In this document: piece by piece, positions 19,453 through 28,834 of the stretch
Numbering within the stretch: the first letter of the stretch is position 1
How the letters are laid out: the number at the start of each line of letters is the position of its first letter
NCBI GenBank assembly: GCA_022565015.1
Contig: JADFKI010000003.1
Location: 1 to 34,868, forward strand
Direction of reading: 5' to 3'
Origin: Chloroflexota bacterium
GTDB taxonomy: Bacteria > Chloroflexota > Dehalococcoidia > Lucifugimonadales > JADFKI01
DNA: 34,868 nucleotides
The notes under the pieces: generated by a model
Seen by the model: the letters and a program-made list of their open reading frames with translations, nothing else
What the model was told of the DNA's origin: nothing
Database searches by the model: none
Made by a program: the position numbers and the translations under genes

Positions 19453-20157
19453 ATGATCACCACCGTATTCTTTGACCTGTACAACACGCTGGCGGGATTT
19501 CAGCCGTCGCGATACGAGATTCAGTCCCAGGCGCTTGCCGACTTTGACATCCAGGTGACGCCGGAGGGGATTCTGCGCGGCTACGCCCTGGCGGACGAGT
19601 TCATGTCGGAGCAAAACGCGACCAAGCCGATGCGCGGCCTCGACCGCCAGGAGCGTCGGGACTTCTTTGCCGAATACGAGCGCAGAGTCCTGGAGGGCGC
19701 GGGTGTTGAGGTCGATCGTGATAGGGCGCTGGAAATCTGGCGGCGCGTTAGGGAGGTGCCATACGGCCTGACCAGGTTCGGCGACGTGCTGCCCGTGTTG
19801 GACGCTCTGAAGCAAGAGGGTCTCACGCTGGGGCTGATAACGAACATCAATCAGGATGGCGACGAGCTGGCCGACAGTCTGGGTCTGACGTCGCATCTGG
19901 ACTTTACCGTGACTTCAGGCGAGGTGGGGTCGGAAAAGCCCAAGCCGCCAATCTTTCTTGCCGCGCTGGAAAAGGCCGGGGCGTCGCCTGACGAAGCCGT
20001 GCACGTGGGCGATCAGCTCACATCGGACATCGACGGCGCGCGAGGCGTGGGCATCAGCCCTGTCCTGCTGGACCGCGATGGAAACCATAAGGGCTATACC
20101 GAGGCGCCGCGTATCGAAGGGCTGGCTGAGTTGCCCGGAGTGCTTGCCGGCCTCTGA
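19453..20157 (+). CDS. HAD family hydrolase
   Basis: VFFDLYNTLAGF, GLITNINQDG, EKPKPPIFLAALEKAG, HVGDQLTSDIDGARGVGI. Confidence 0.93.
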   Translation: MITTVFFDLYNTLAGFQPSRYEIQSQALADFDIQVTPEGILRGYALADEFMSEQNATKPMRGLDRQERRDFFAEYERRVLEGAGVEVDRDRALEIWRRVREVPYGLTRFGDVLPVLDALKQEGLTLGLITNINQDGDELADSLGLTSHLDFTVTSGEVGSEKPKPPIFLAALEKAGASPDEAVHVGDQLTSDIDGARGVGISPVLLDRDGNHKGYTEAPRIEGLAELPGVLAGL

Positions 20158-20189
20158 GCAGTCAACCTCAACATTCGCCGAAAATGAAT

Positions 20190-20212
20190 GAGGCCGGCGA
20201 TGAGCCGGCCTC
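20190..20212. terminator. Hairpin, probably a bidirectional terminator between convergent genes
   Basis: GAGGCCGGC-gatga-GCCGGCCTC, 9-bp perfect stem; lacks a clear T-run. Confidence 0.5.
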
Positions 20213-20244
20213 CCCAAACCGAATCCGCTGGGATACCGAGGGTT

Positions 20245-20724
20245 TTAAGCCGCGACGGGCGCTCGGAAGTCGGAGCCTATCAACTCCCCTGTCATTACAT
20301 GCTGCTTTAGACCCGCAAGGGCGTTGCGCGTCCCGTTCTCGATCTTGCGCCTGACGACGAGCCTTTCCATGATCGAACCAAATAGGCCAAATCGCATGTT
20401 CACGTTGAGCTCGGTATAAACGAGTGTCTTGTCGCCCTGAGGCGTTATCTTCCACGTGCTGGATGATTCGTCAATCATTCCAAAGGGTTCAACTTTGTAG
20501 CTAAAGCCGACTCCCTCATTCCATTCTGTAATGAACTCCTCAATGCCACCGAAACCGGGAACGTCGCAGTGCCGAGCAGCGTCGACACCGCTGTTGCTGC
20601 TTGATGTGGAGTGGGACTCGGCGACCCCGGGCGCCCACTTGTACACACCGCCAAAGTCGGCGAGCACTTCCCAGACTTTCTCCGCGGGGGCGTCAATTAC
20701 AATCTGTCCTGAAACCTTGGTCAT
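20245..20724 (-). CDS. SRPBCC family protein
   Basis: GQIVIDAPAEKVWEVLADFGGVYKWAPGVAES; START-like fold signature. Confidence 0.88.
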   Translation of the reverse strand: MTKVSGQIVIDAPAEKVWEVLADFGGVYKWAPGVAESHSTSSSNSGVDAARHCDVPGFGGIEEFITEWNEGVGFSYKVEPFGMIDESSSTWKITPQGDKTLVYTELNVNMRFGLFGSIMERLVVRRKIENGTRNALAGLKQHVMTGELIGSDFRAPVAA

Positions 20725-20783
20725 TTGCCTCTCCTATGATTAGAATCGTGTCAAAACTCGAATTACCTGGTCTGAATCTCCGC

Positions 20784-21254
20784 TCAGGCGCCTTCTGGCA
20801 TCGGCATAGGATCGCCCGTCTCGACATAGTGTTTCAGACTTGCCAACACCAGAGGGAGCAAGTCTTCGCGGTTCTGGCGTTCCACCTCAATCGGGTCTAC
20901 GGGCACGTCCGCTTTCAAGTCGTATTCGAGCGTTAAGGTAACAAAGCTCCCATTGCCGCTGTCCGCGATCGAGAAACTCCCACGCGCAGAGGCGAATGGC
21001 ACAGTGCCTTCGTAAATGTCTAGCGTGAAACCCTCTCCGGTCTTCCACTCAGTTGCTCGTTCCTCGACGTAACCCCCGTCGGGGAAATCGCAGCGCCGGG
21101 AGGCCTCCAAGCCTTCTTTGGCCTCTGATGTATAGTGCGACTTTGCTATTACGGGATTCCATACGCTCACTGATCCAAGGTCGGCTACAACCTTCCAAAC
21201 CTTCTCTCTTGGCGCGTCGATCTGAATTTCACTTGTAATTATCGTCACTTTCAA
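20784..21254 (-). CDS. SRPBCC family protein (paralogue of the adjacent gene)
   Basis: SEIQIDAPREKVWKVVADLGSVSVWNPVIAKSHYTSEA; same architecture as 20245-20724. Confidence 0.88.
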   Translation of the reverse strand: MKVTIITSEIQIDAPREKVWKVVADLGSVSVWNPVIAKSHYTSEAKEGLEASRRCDFPDGGYVEERATEWKTGEGFTLDIYEGTVPFASARGSFSIADSGNGSFVTLTLEYDLKADVPVDPIEVERQNREDLLPLVLASLKHYVETGDPMPMPEGA

Positions 21255-21564
21255 TCGCTCCTTATAAATAGTTGCCTAGTTTTAATCATGAATAGCCTTG
21301 TTGTACTTTTCCTGCTGCGTTAGAACAATTCCTTCCGTTAAACGCCGGCAATCATAGCTTCCTCCTTTGGGAAATAAAAATGCGTTGCGCCGGTTCACCT
21401 ACACTCTCTGCTTGCCCAGGTCCCCGGTCCGATTATTGCCACGCCCCGAGCTGCAGTTGCACAGATTTCCACGGGTCGTTTCCCTGCACTCTATATAAAA
21501 ACCAGCGACCCGGCGTTGTTAGTGGACAAGATACTACCCTCACTCGCCAATAGTCGAATAATCG

Positions 21565-22188
21565 CTATGCGCTGGGCTCGACTGAGCTCCAGAGTTTGCC
21601 CGTAAGCATCAGATCGAGCGCATGCTCCGCCGCATCCATATCCATCTCCGGTTCCCACGTGAGCTGAATCTGTAGTCCCAGCATCGTTCCGGCGATCACG
21701 CGCGCCAGCGCCCGGGGATCAACCTGGGGAACCGCCCTTCCCACAGCCTGTGCCTCGGTGACGGCCTTGGCGAGCGCTTCGAGGTACGGCTTGAAGGCCG
21801 GCAGCTGGCCGTCCATGATGCGCTGGTTTACCAGAGACTCGGCCCAGAGGAACAGTGCCAGCCTATTTGCCTCGGCGGATTCGGGAGATGTCATTAACGA
21901 CAGCGTTGCATCGACCAGGTTCAGTAGATTCGTCGCGCCGTCAACGCCACCGGAAGAATCTCTGTAGAACGACTCAGCCTGGCCTGCCGATCTCTCCCGT
22001 ATGGCGTCGATGATGTCCTCCTTGGTCTTGAAGTAGTGATAGACGGCGCCCCGTGAGAGCTCGGCCTCCAGACGTATATCCTCGATGGTCGTCTGGTGTA
22101 GGCCGCCTCGCGAGAAGCTTCTCACGGCAGCGTCTAGAATCTGCTGCCTCCGTTCTTCCATGTGCTCTTCGCTTACCTTCGGTGCCAT
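21565..22188 (-). CDS. TetR/AcrR family transcriptional regulator
   Basis: RRQQILDAAVRSFSRGGLHQTTIEDIRLEAELSRGAVYHYFKTKEDIIDAI. Confidence 0.95.
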   Translation of the reverse strand: MAPKVSEEHMEERRQQILDAAVRSFSRGGLHQTTIEDIRLEAELSRGAVYHYFKTKEDIIDAIRERSAGQAESFYRDSSGGVDGATNLLNLVDATLSLMTSPESAEANRLALFLWAESLVNQRIMDGQLPAFKPYLEALAKAVTEAQAVGRAVPQVDPRALARVIAGTMLGLQIQLTWEPEMDMDAAEHALDLMLTGKLWSSVEPSA

Positions 22189-22235
22189 GTTGCCGCCTGC
22201 TAACTCGATCCTTGGGTAACATCCACGGCCTCTGT

Positions 22236-22256
22236 GGTTTACGGTTTTAATAAACC
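22236..22256. promoter_or_regulatory. Candidate TetR operator
   Basis: Inverted repeat GGTTTA-cggttttaa-TAAACC ~48 bp upstream of the TetR start codon. Confidence 0.35.
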
Positions 22257-22420
22257 GGCTGGCCGTCCTATTTATAATACATCTGATGAGTCTGGGCCGT
22301 CAAGGGTTCACGTTTGAACCTCGGCGATTTACGGATGTGGGAGTTGTACAGACTGACTGTCGGATAAGCGGGACAGTGGCGGTTCAATTCCATAAGTGCG
22401 AACGCCGTTAGAGAATTCGA

Positions 22421-22469
22421 GAGGGTGTGACCTGATAGTAGAGCGCCTGCTTTGGGAGCAGGAGATCGC
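22421..22469 (+). pseudogene. Truncated tRNA-Pro(TGG) relic (5' arm and anticodon arm only)
   Basis: GAGGGTGTGacctgataGTAGAGCGCCTGCTTTGGGAGCAGGAGATCGC: 5-bp anticodon stem CCTGC/GCAGG with loop TTTGGGA; no T-arm or 3' acceptor follows. Confidence 0.6.
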
Positions 22470-22493
22470 CAGACACGTCAGGAGACAGAAATA

Positions 22494-22521
22494 GGAAGGC
22501 CGGGCAAACGCCCGGCCTTCC
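22494..22521. terminator. Strong hairpin, terminator-like
   Basis: GGAAGGCCGGGC-aaac-GCCCGGCCTTCC, 12-bp perfect stem. Confidence 0.55.
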
Positions 22522-22548
22522 ACTACATCTTGCTTTTGTACTCAGCCC

Positions 22549-23058
22549 CTAATGTTTTGCTGTCTCAAGATCCCTCAGCGCCTTGTATTCTTCACTACCA
22601 GGCTTCACTTTCCCAAACTCCTTGATTGACTCTTCCATAAGCCTAGACATTTCAGTAACCATGATTGTCGCGAGCTTTCTTATGCGTTCACCTGATAGGA
22701 AATACATGTCCGGCTCATCGCTGTCGGGCGGGATCTTCCCTTCTTCCACCATGGATTCTAATTCAGAGCGAACCCCCTCTCCCTGCAAAGCTGCAAAAGC
22801 CAACTGCATCCTCGGTGCCAGCAATGCCTGGTGAAGTAGGTACCTCGCCATGGTCGTTGTTCCCAAACTGGTTTCCTGGCCGAGCGTTCGGAGTTTTTTA
22901 TAATCTTCCTTAGTGATTCTCACCGATAACGTGTGTGAGAGCGTAGGCCTTACCTCTACCGTTACTTCCTCTAAATCTTCCAGATGATCGGCAACGCTTT
23001 CGGTCTCCCAGTTCGTAACCTCCTGATTATTATTGTCTCCCCTTTTTGTATTCATCAA
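22549..23058 (-). CDS. Putative ribbon-helix-helix antitoxin-like protein (BrnA-like position)
   Basis: HTLSVRITKEDYKKLRTLGQETSLGTTTMARYLLHQAL resembles an RHH DNA-binding motif; overlaps the upstream toxin-like gene by 4 bp. Confidence 0.5.
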   Translation of the reverse strand: MMNTKRGDNNNQEVTNWETESVADHLEDLEEVTVEVRPTLSHTLSVRITKEDYKKLRTLGQETSLGTTTMARYLLHQALLAPRMQLAFAALQGEGVRSELESMVEEGKIPPDSDEPDMYFLSGERIRKLATIMVTEMSRLMEESIKEFGKVKPGSEEYKALRDLETAKH

Positions 23059-23339
23059 ACCATCCTCGTTGTCTTAGTTCTCCTTGCTAGGCGCTTCTCC
23101 TTTTTGTCGCATTCTCTGGCTGTTACCGGTCTCCAAGCCTCTCCGTCTACATGCTCAAGAACTACAGTCAAATAGCGTCCGGCGTCGCTTTGGCCTATTA
23201 TTATCAGTTTCCCACCCTTTTTGAAGGCACGAATCTGGCCCAAAATGGCCTCCTCCACTTCGCCGAGGAGCAGCTCTCTTTCTTCGATATGTGCGATGTT
23301 TCCATCATCCCACAAGATGTCTTCTATATAGACGATCAT
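23055..23339 (-). CDS. BrnT-like toxin-family protein
   Basis: IVYIEDILWDDGNIAHIEERELLLGEVEEAILGQ...IIIGQSDAGRYLTVVLE...WRPVTARECDKKEKRLARR matches the general BrnT pattern; start placed at MIVYIEDILW (23339). Confidence 0.6.
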   Translation of the reverse strand: MIVYIEDILWDDGNIAHIEERELLLGEVEEAILGQIRAFKKGGKLIIIGQSDAGRYLTVVLEHVDGEAWRPVTARECDKKEKRLARRTKTTRMV

Positions 23340-23367
23340 TTTTGAACCTTTCGACGCCTCCGGTAAC

Positions 23368-23396
23368 AATGTATTACAAATAACCGCATTTGTCAA
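23368..23396 (-). promoter_or_regulatory. Putative promoter of the toxin-antitoxin operon with overlapping palindrome
   Basis: Minus strand TTGACA-17 nt-TACATT; TGTAATACA palindrome overlaps the -10. Confidence 0.5.
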
Positions 23397-23686
23397 TTAC
23401 TCCGCTAATAAAGCGGTTTACAAGTTTGCACCTGCTTCTTAAGCGGCAACGTGTCGTGGCCAAATATGACCCAGGTTTTTCTACACGGCCTTAGGATCAC
23501 GCAACTCTGGGAGCAGAGCAAGTGATACGACACTATCTGTTTTGAAGAGCGCCTGCCTTCCAAACAAGGGCTATCTAATTCTTCAAGGGGCCTTGTCATT
23601 GGTGTGCGGTTTCTAGCCCTTTATTAGGTGGCTAATCTCAAGTCGTGGCCGTTCGTGGTTTCCTACTTCGTGGTATGTATATCTGC

Positions 23687-23775
23687 GGACGCTCCGATAT
23701 CCTAAGTAGTATCCTAAGTAGTATCAGACCGGAGTCCGTCTCCAAGGACCGTTTCCTAGCAGAGCTTGTCGAACC
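23687..23775. repeat. Degenerate member of the TCCGA/GTCGAA repeat family
   Basis: ggagtccg...ccaagga followed by gcagagcttgtcgaa, colinear with parts of 28101-28127 and 28257-28273; also a 12-bp tandem duplication atcctaagtagt at 23699-23722. Confidence 0.45.
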
Positions 23776-23872
23776 ACAGACACGCTAAAAAGCCCTGTAA
23801 CTATGTGTAAGATTTCGGGGTCGTCAGGTAACCTGTCACTCCGTGGAATGACCTAACTTGGACGCCAGAAAC

Positions 23873-26800
23873 CTACGCCACAGGCACGGCGCTGGACATC
23901 TGCTCCACGAATCCCGACAGCTTTGCCGTAATGTCCAGTAAAACGGCCTCCCACTCGCCTTCGATCTCGTCCAGCAAGATGCGGATCTGCGTGTTGCCGA
24001 CCTCCACATAAGGGCCAAGCCTTCTTTGGAGCGCCCGTCTGGCTCCGCCGACGTCATATCTCGTGCGCAATACGATCTTGCCGCCCTGTCTGGAGACGGC
24101 GTCCAGCCCGGCGTTTCTGGCGTGGATCTTGAGCTTCGCGACGTACAGAAGATTCTCGCTCTGCCAGGGCAAGGGGCCGAACCGGTCGCGTAGCTCGTCC
24201 GCCATCTCGTCGACGTCCTCGATCTTGCGCAGCTGGACCATCCGCTGGTACATGCCCAGCCTGGTGGACAGGTCATCGATGTAGTCCTCGGGCAGGCTGG
24301 CCGGAATGCCGATGTCGATGGTGGGATCGTTGGGTTCGGGCTCCGAGCCGGTGCCGTCCAGGGCTTCCGGTGGTGTGCTCGTTTCGGCGCCGGCGTTGCC
24401 CTCGCGGCTGGCCTTCAGGTCCTGTACGGCGGTCGAGAGCAGCTTCGTGTAGAGCTCGAATCCGACGGCGTGGATGTGTCCGCTCTGCTCGGAGCCCAGA
24501 ATGTTGCCGGCGCCCCGAATCTCCAGGTCCTTCATGGCGATGCGAAAGCCGGCGCCAAGCTCAGTGGCGGCGAGCATGGCCTTCAACCTCTTCTCGGCCG
24601 TATCGGTAAGGCTTCGGGTTTTAGGGATCAACAGGTAAGAATATGCGCGTCTGGCGCTGCGCCCTACCCTGCCGCGTAGCTGGTACAGCTGGGAGAGGCC
24701 GAAGGTGTCCGCGCGGTTTACGATCAGCGTGTTGACGTTCTGGATGTCCAGGCCCGATTCGATGATGGTCGTGCAGACGAGCACGTCCATCTTGCGCTCG
24801 GCGAAGTCCAGCATCGCCTGTTCCAGCTCTCCCTCGTGCATCTGGCCATGGGCCACGCCGACCTCCGCCTCGGGCACAAGCCGGCGGATATAGTTGGCCA
24901 TGTAATCGATATTGTGGACCCGGTTATGCAGGAAATAGACCTGGCCCTGACGGTCGAGCTCGCGGAGAATGGCCTCTCTGATGAGCTCGTCGCTGAACTC
25001 CGAGACGTAGGTCTTGATCGGCAACCGCTCCTCGGGCGGCGTCTCCATGGTGCTCATGTCACGGACGCCCGCCATGGACATATGCAGCGTTCGCGGGATA
25101 GGCGTGGCCGTCAACGTTAAGATGTCCACCTCCTGGCGCATCTGCTTGAGCCGCTCCTTGTGCGCGACTCCGAATCGCTGCTCCTCGTCTATCACCACGA
25201 GGCCGAGGTTCTTGAATCGGACGTCGCGTTGAATGAGGCGGTGAGTACCGATGCAGATGTCGATCTGGCCCGTGGCGAGCCCCTCCACGATATCCCGCTG
25301 CTCTTTGTCCGTGCGAAACCGGCTGAGCACTTCGATCCTGATCGGGTAGGCGCTGAGGCGCTGAGAGAAGGTGACGTAGTGCTGCTGGGCCAACACCGTG
25401 GTCGGCACCAGTACGGCGACCTGCTTGCCCTCCATGACGGCCTTGAAGGCGGCGCGGAGGGCGATCTCTGTCTTGCCGTAGCCCACGTCGCCGCACACCA
25501 GGCGGTCCATGGGCTTCTTGGACTCCATGTCGGCCTTGACCTCGGCTATCGTGGCAAGCTGGTCCGGCGTCTCCTCGAAGGGGAACGACTCTTCGAGCTC
25601 GGCCTGCCACGGCACGTCGGGCGCGAAGGCGTACCCGTCCACGAGCTCACGGGCCGCGTAGAGGGCAAGAAGCTCGGCGGCCATCTCCCGAGTCGAGCGC
25701 TCGGCGCGCTCTTTGGCGCGCTTCCACTCCTGTGTGCCAAGGCGGGTGAGGGAAGGCGGCCGGTCCAGAGGCGCGACGTAGCCAGCCACCCGGTCCAGGT
25801 GCTCCATGGGGATGTAGAGCTTGTCGCTCTGGGCGTATTGAAGAATCAGGTACTCGGTGCTGTCGCCGCCCTCCTCCTTCGCCAGATGACCCGTGCCGAC
25901 GAACCTGCCTATGCCGTGCTCTACATGCACGACGTAATCCCCCGGGGACAGCTCGGACAAGAACGCGTCGCGCATGGCGCTGGCCCTGCGACGCGTTCGC
26001 CGCTGCTTCGTGATGCCGAAGACCTCCGTGTCGCTGAACACGGCCAGCGTTTCACCCTGGCTGGTAAGGACGAAGCCTTCGTTAAGACCCCCGGCCTCCG
26101 ACTGGACCAGCGTAAACGACCCGGGCTTCGGGACCTCCACCATTTCGTCGGGCAGCTCGACTTTTACCTTGCTCTCCGAAAAAATCTCCCCGAGCCTTCG
26201 AGAGTGCGAGGTCACGGTGACCACCCGAGCGTTGTCCTCCATGAGCTCGCGGGCCTCGTCGACGAAGCTGTCCAGCTTGCCGAAGAACGTCGGTGGCGAT
26301 GTGAACGGGAGGACGTGGGCATCCTGATAGCTTAGCTCCTGCGCGCCCCACGGCGTAACGTCCAGCCGCCTGTGTACCCGCGTCAGCCCCTCCTCGGCCT
26401 CATGCCACAGCAGGTGCGACGACGGAAAATTTCTTGGTAGCTCGCCTCGGCCCTCCTTCGCCTCTCGGAGGTCGTGAGTGCGCTCTTCGATGTCCCACGC
26501 GGCCTCTGCTATATCCGGAGGCCTGTGACGAATCACGAGCGAATCGTCCGGCATGTAGTCCATCAGCGACCCCCGACAGAAGAAGCCTGCGTAGAAGTTG
26601 AGGTCTTCGACCTCATGGCCACCTGCGAGAAGGTCGAACTCCTCCCGCAGTCGCTCCTGCGTGGCTTGAGAGCAGTTGGAGACGTCGAGATCAGCCATGG
26701 ACCTGTCCAGGTCGTCGTTGGAGGTAAGGGCAGGCAGGGTCTCCTGTGTGACCGTAACGTCGATGCTTTCGACAACGTCCGTGGAGCGTTGAGTCGAAGG

Positions 26801-27436
26801 GTCGAAGAGGCGTATGCTGTCGATCTCGTTGCCCCAGAGCTCGATGCGGGCAGGCATCTCCGCGCCCAGGGGAAAGATGTCGACGATGCCGCCGCGCCTG
26901 CTCACGAACCCAGGGCCGTAGACCGAAGACTCAAACTGGTACCCCATCTTCAGCCACTGCCCCAGAAGGTCGTCGAGGTCGATTTGTTGGCCGCGGGCCA
27001 GGGTGTGGGATGTCGCCGCGAAGGACTTCTTGTCGATGGTCTTCTGCGTTACCGCGGCCACGGAAGCGACCACGATGGGCGCAGGCCCTTTTTCTGCGAT
27101 CAGGTGCGACAGCGTACGAAGGCGCTGGTGGACCGTGTCGGCATCCGATGACAGGCGCTCGAAGGGCAGAATCTCGGACTCTGGGAAGTGCAAGACATGG
27201 TCCTCATCGTCGCTCCACACAAGCAGCTGCTCGTGGAGGCGGCGAGCGTCTTCCGGCCGGGGCGTAAGCACGAGGATGGGATAGCTCAGGTCTCGATGGA
27301 GCGTCGCCAGTGTGAACGGTACGGCATTGTCGAGGACTTGCGCCGTCGCGCCGACTCGGGGCCGCTCTAGGTCTCGAATTAGCTGTTTATACCGGGGAGC
27401 GGCCTGTAGTGCGCCGCTCAATACGCTAAGGCTCAT
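23873..27436 (-). CDS. mfd: Transcription-repair coupling factor
   Basis: [89 protein letters not shown]. Confidence 0.98.
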   Translation of the reverse strand: MSLSVLSGALQAAPRYKQLIRDLERPRVGATAQVLDNAVPFTLATLHRDLSYPILVLTPRPEDARRLHEQLLVWSDDEDHVLHFPESEILPFERLSSDADTVHQRLRTLSHLIAEKGPAPIVVASVAAVTQKTIDKKSFAATSHTLARGQQIDLDDLLGQWLKMGYQFESSVYGPGFVSRRGGIVDIFPLGAEMPARIELWGNEIDSIRLFDPSTQRSTDVVESIDVTVTQETLPALTSNDDLDRSMADLDVSNCSQATQERLREEFDLLAGGHEVEDLNFYAGFFCRGSLMDYMPDDSLVIRHRPPDIAEAAWDIEERTHDLREAKEGRGELPRNFPSSHLLWHEAEEGLTRVHRRLDVTPWGAQELSYQDAHVLPFTSPPTFFGKLDSFVDEARELMEDNARVVTVTSHSRRLGEIFSESKVKVELPDEMVEVPKPGSFTLVQSEAGGLNEGFVLTSQGETLAVFSDTEVFGITKQRRTRRRASAMRDAFLSELSPGDYVVHVEHGIGRFVGTGHLAKEEGGDSTEYLILQYAQSDKLYIPMEHLDRVAGYVAPLDRPPSLTRLGTQEWKRAKERAERSTREMAAELLALYAARELVDGYAFAPDVPWQAELEESFPFEETPDQLATIAEVKADMESKKPMDRLVCGDVGYGKTEIALRAAFKAVMEGKQVAVLVPTTVLAQQHYVTFSQRLSAYPIRIEVLSRFRTDKEQRDIVEGLATGQIDICIGTHRLIQRDVRFKNLGLVVIDEEQRFGVAHKERLKQMRQEVDILTLTATPIPRTLHMSMAGVRDMSTMETPPEERLPIKTYVSEFSDELIREAILRELDRQGQVYFLHNRVHNIDYMANYIRRLVPEAEVGVAHGQMHEGELEQAMLDFAERKMDVLVCTTIIESGLDIQNVNTLIVNRADTFGLSQLYQLRGRVGRSARRAYSYLLIPKTRSLTDTAEKRLKAMLAATELGAGFRIAMKDLEIRGAGNILGSEQSGHIHAVGFELYTKLLSTAVQDLKASREGNAGAETSTPPEALDGTGSEPEPNDPTIDIGIPASLPEDYIDDLSTRLGMYQRMVQLRKIEDVDEMADELRDRFGPLPWQSENLLYVAKLKIHARNAGLDAVSRQGGKIVLRTRYDVGGARRALQRRLGPYVEVGNTQIRILLDEIEGEWEAVLLDITAKLSGFVEQMSSAVPVA

Positions 27437-27595
27437 GCACTTCTCCGTTAAGATTACACGCCGAACGGGCTAGCCCCAACAAGTTGGGCTAGCCTCAATA
27501 AGCATTTTATCACTCCATGGGATAGAATTGCTGGCGCCCCTGGCTACAGTTCGAGGGCGACTTGGCATATGGCCCTTCGTTAAGGGGAGAAGATC

Positions 27596-28069
27596 ATGAG
27601 TGAAATTCGCCGGGAGATGCTCATGAAGGTCGGCGAATCGTGGGAGACCCTCCAGAAAGCGCTAGGCCGTGTGCCTCCGCATCGAATGGAAGAGGCGGGT
27701 GTCGTCGAGGCGTGGTCGGTCAAGGACCTGATAGGTCACGTGACCTCCTGGGAGAGGCAGGCCATGAGCACGGTCCGGGCATTTCAGGAGAGCGGGGACG
27801 CCGACGCCTTGAAATGGACAGACGTTGACGGGTTCAACGCCGTAACGTCCGAGTCTAACAGGTCGCGCTCGCTGGAAGAGTTACGGTCCGACATGGAGGC
27901 GGTCCACGACGAGCTGCTGGCGTTCATAGATAGGTTGCCGGAAGATGTCGCCAGAGACGACCAGGTCCAACGCCGCGTCCGTGTAGACGGGTACGAGCAC
28001 TATGCCGAACACACGAAGCATATCCTCAAGTGGCTGGGAAATGCATCGGCGGGCCAGGTAACCATCTAA
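27596..28069 (+). CDS. DinB-superfamily / ClbS-DfsB-like protein
   Basis: WSVKDLIGHVTSWERQ and YEHYAEHTKHILKWL helices with spaced His residues. Confidence 0.75.
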   Translation: MSEIRREMLMKVGESWETLQKALGRVPPHRMEEAGVVEAWSVKDLIGHVTSWERQAMSTVRAFQESGDADALKWTDVDGFNAVTSESNRSRSLEELRSDMEAVHDELLAFIDRLPEDVARDDQVQRRVRVDGYEHYAEHTKHILKWLGNASAGQVTI

Positions 28070-28077
28070 AAAGATGA

Positions 28078-28273
28078 TTCGACAAGCTCTCCGACGAATC
28101 GGAGTCCGAAGATATACATTCCAAGGAGTCGGACACCACGAACGGAGAGAGTTCTTTCTGCCCGTTCGTCCTGTCCGACTCCCTAAATCGATTATCGCCG
28201 GACTCTCCGACTCCTTATTTGAATATCTTCGGAGTCCGCCACTGCGGACCGCCGCTGCGGAGAGCATGTCGAA
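28078..28273. mobile_element. Candidate ~196-bp MITE-like element with 15-bp terminal inverted repeats
   Basis: TTCGACAAGCTCTCC (28078-28092) vs GGAGAGCATGTCGAA (28259-28273), one mismatch; internal inverted copies of gtccgaagatat...ccaaggagtcgga. Confidence 0.6.
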
Positions 28274-28395
28274 GGATGGTCCATCATGGATAGACGTTTT
28301 GAGATAGTTACTGAGTCTTGGCCTGGTTGACGCCGGCACACAACGGAAATAGCATCGCGTGAATCGGGGATCATCAAGACCAGGAGGGGCTAACA

Positions 28396-28683
28396 ATGGC
28401 AGGCTATGTAATCGTAGACGTTGATGTCCATGACGCTGAGGCTTACGGCGAGTATCGGAGGCTGGTGGCGCCTACCATAGAGAAGTACGGCGGCAGATTC
28501 GTCGTCCGCGGCGGCGCTCACGAGGTTGTGGAAGGGGACTGGACGCCTCATCGCGTGGTCGTCCTCGAGTTCGAGAGCGTCGCGAGGGCGAAAGAGTGGT
28601 ACAACTCGGAGGAGTACGCCCCTGCCCTGGCCATTCGACAGAAGGCGGCGACGACGAGCCTGATTATCGTCGAGGGGGCGTAA
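28396..28683 (+). CDS. DUF1330 domain-containing protein
   Basis: AGYVIVDVDVHDAEAYGEYRRLVAPTIEKYGGRFVVRGG...VVLEFESVARAKEWYNSEEYAP. Confidence 0.93.
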   Translation: MAGYVIVDVDVHDAEAYGEYRRLVAPTIEKYGGRFVVRGGAHEVVEGDWTPHRVVVLEFESVARAKEWYNSEEYAPALAIRQKAATTSLIIVEGA

Positions 28684-28723
28684 AGAGCTACTCCAGCACC
28701 GCCTGTGCCAAGGGCGGGAACTA

Positions 28724-28752
28724 TTGACAAGACATTCCCCAGACATTATAGT
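28724..28752 (+). promoter_or_regulatory. Sigma70-type promoter
   Basis: TTGACA-17 nt-TATAGT. Confidence 0.6.
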
Positions 28753-28793
28753 AGATAGGGTAATCACCCCTGTTCGCTTAGGCGTCAGGGCGC

Positions 28794-28823
28794 AAGGTCG
28801 CCGAAAGGCGACCTTAGCTTTTT
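28794..28823 (+). terminator. Intrinsic terminator / attenuator hairpin
   Basis: AAGGTCGCC-GAAA-GGCGACCTT then agcTTTTT; perfect 9-bp stem, GNRA loop, T-run. Confidence 0.8.
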
Positions 28824-28834
28824 AGGCACATCCC

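Noticed and set aside
22305-22320. GGTTCA-cgtt-TGAACC hairpin as a tRNA T-arm
   Set aside because: Geometry does not fit a 5-bp stem with 7-nt TψC loop and no acceptor or anticodon arm is adjacent.
25160-26335. 391-aa ORF on the plus strand
   Set aside because: Lies entirely antisense to mfd in a GC-rich region; composition of a shadow ORF and no recognisable domain.
27881-28396. 171-aa ORF on the minus strand
   Set aside because: Crosses the DinB-like gene in antisense and the MITE-like repeat; no domain signal.
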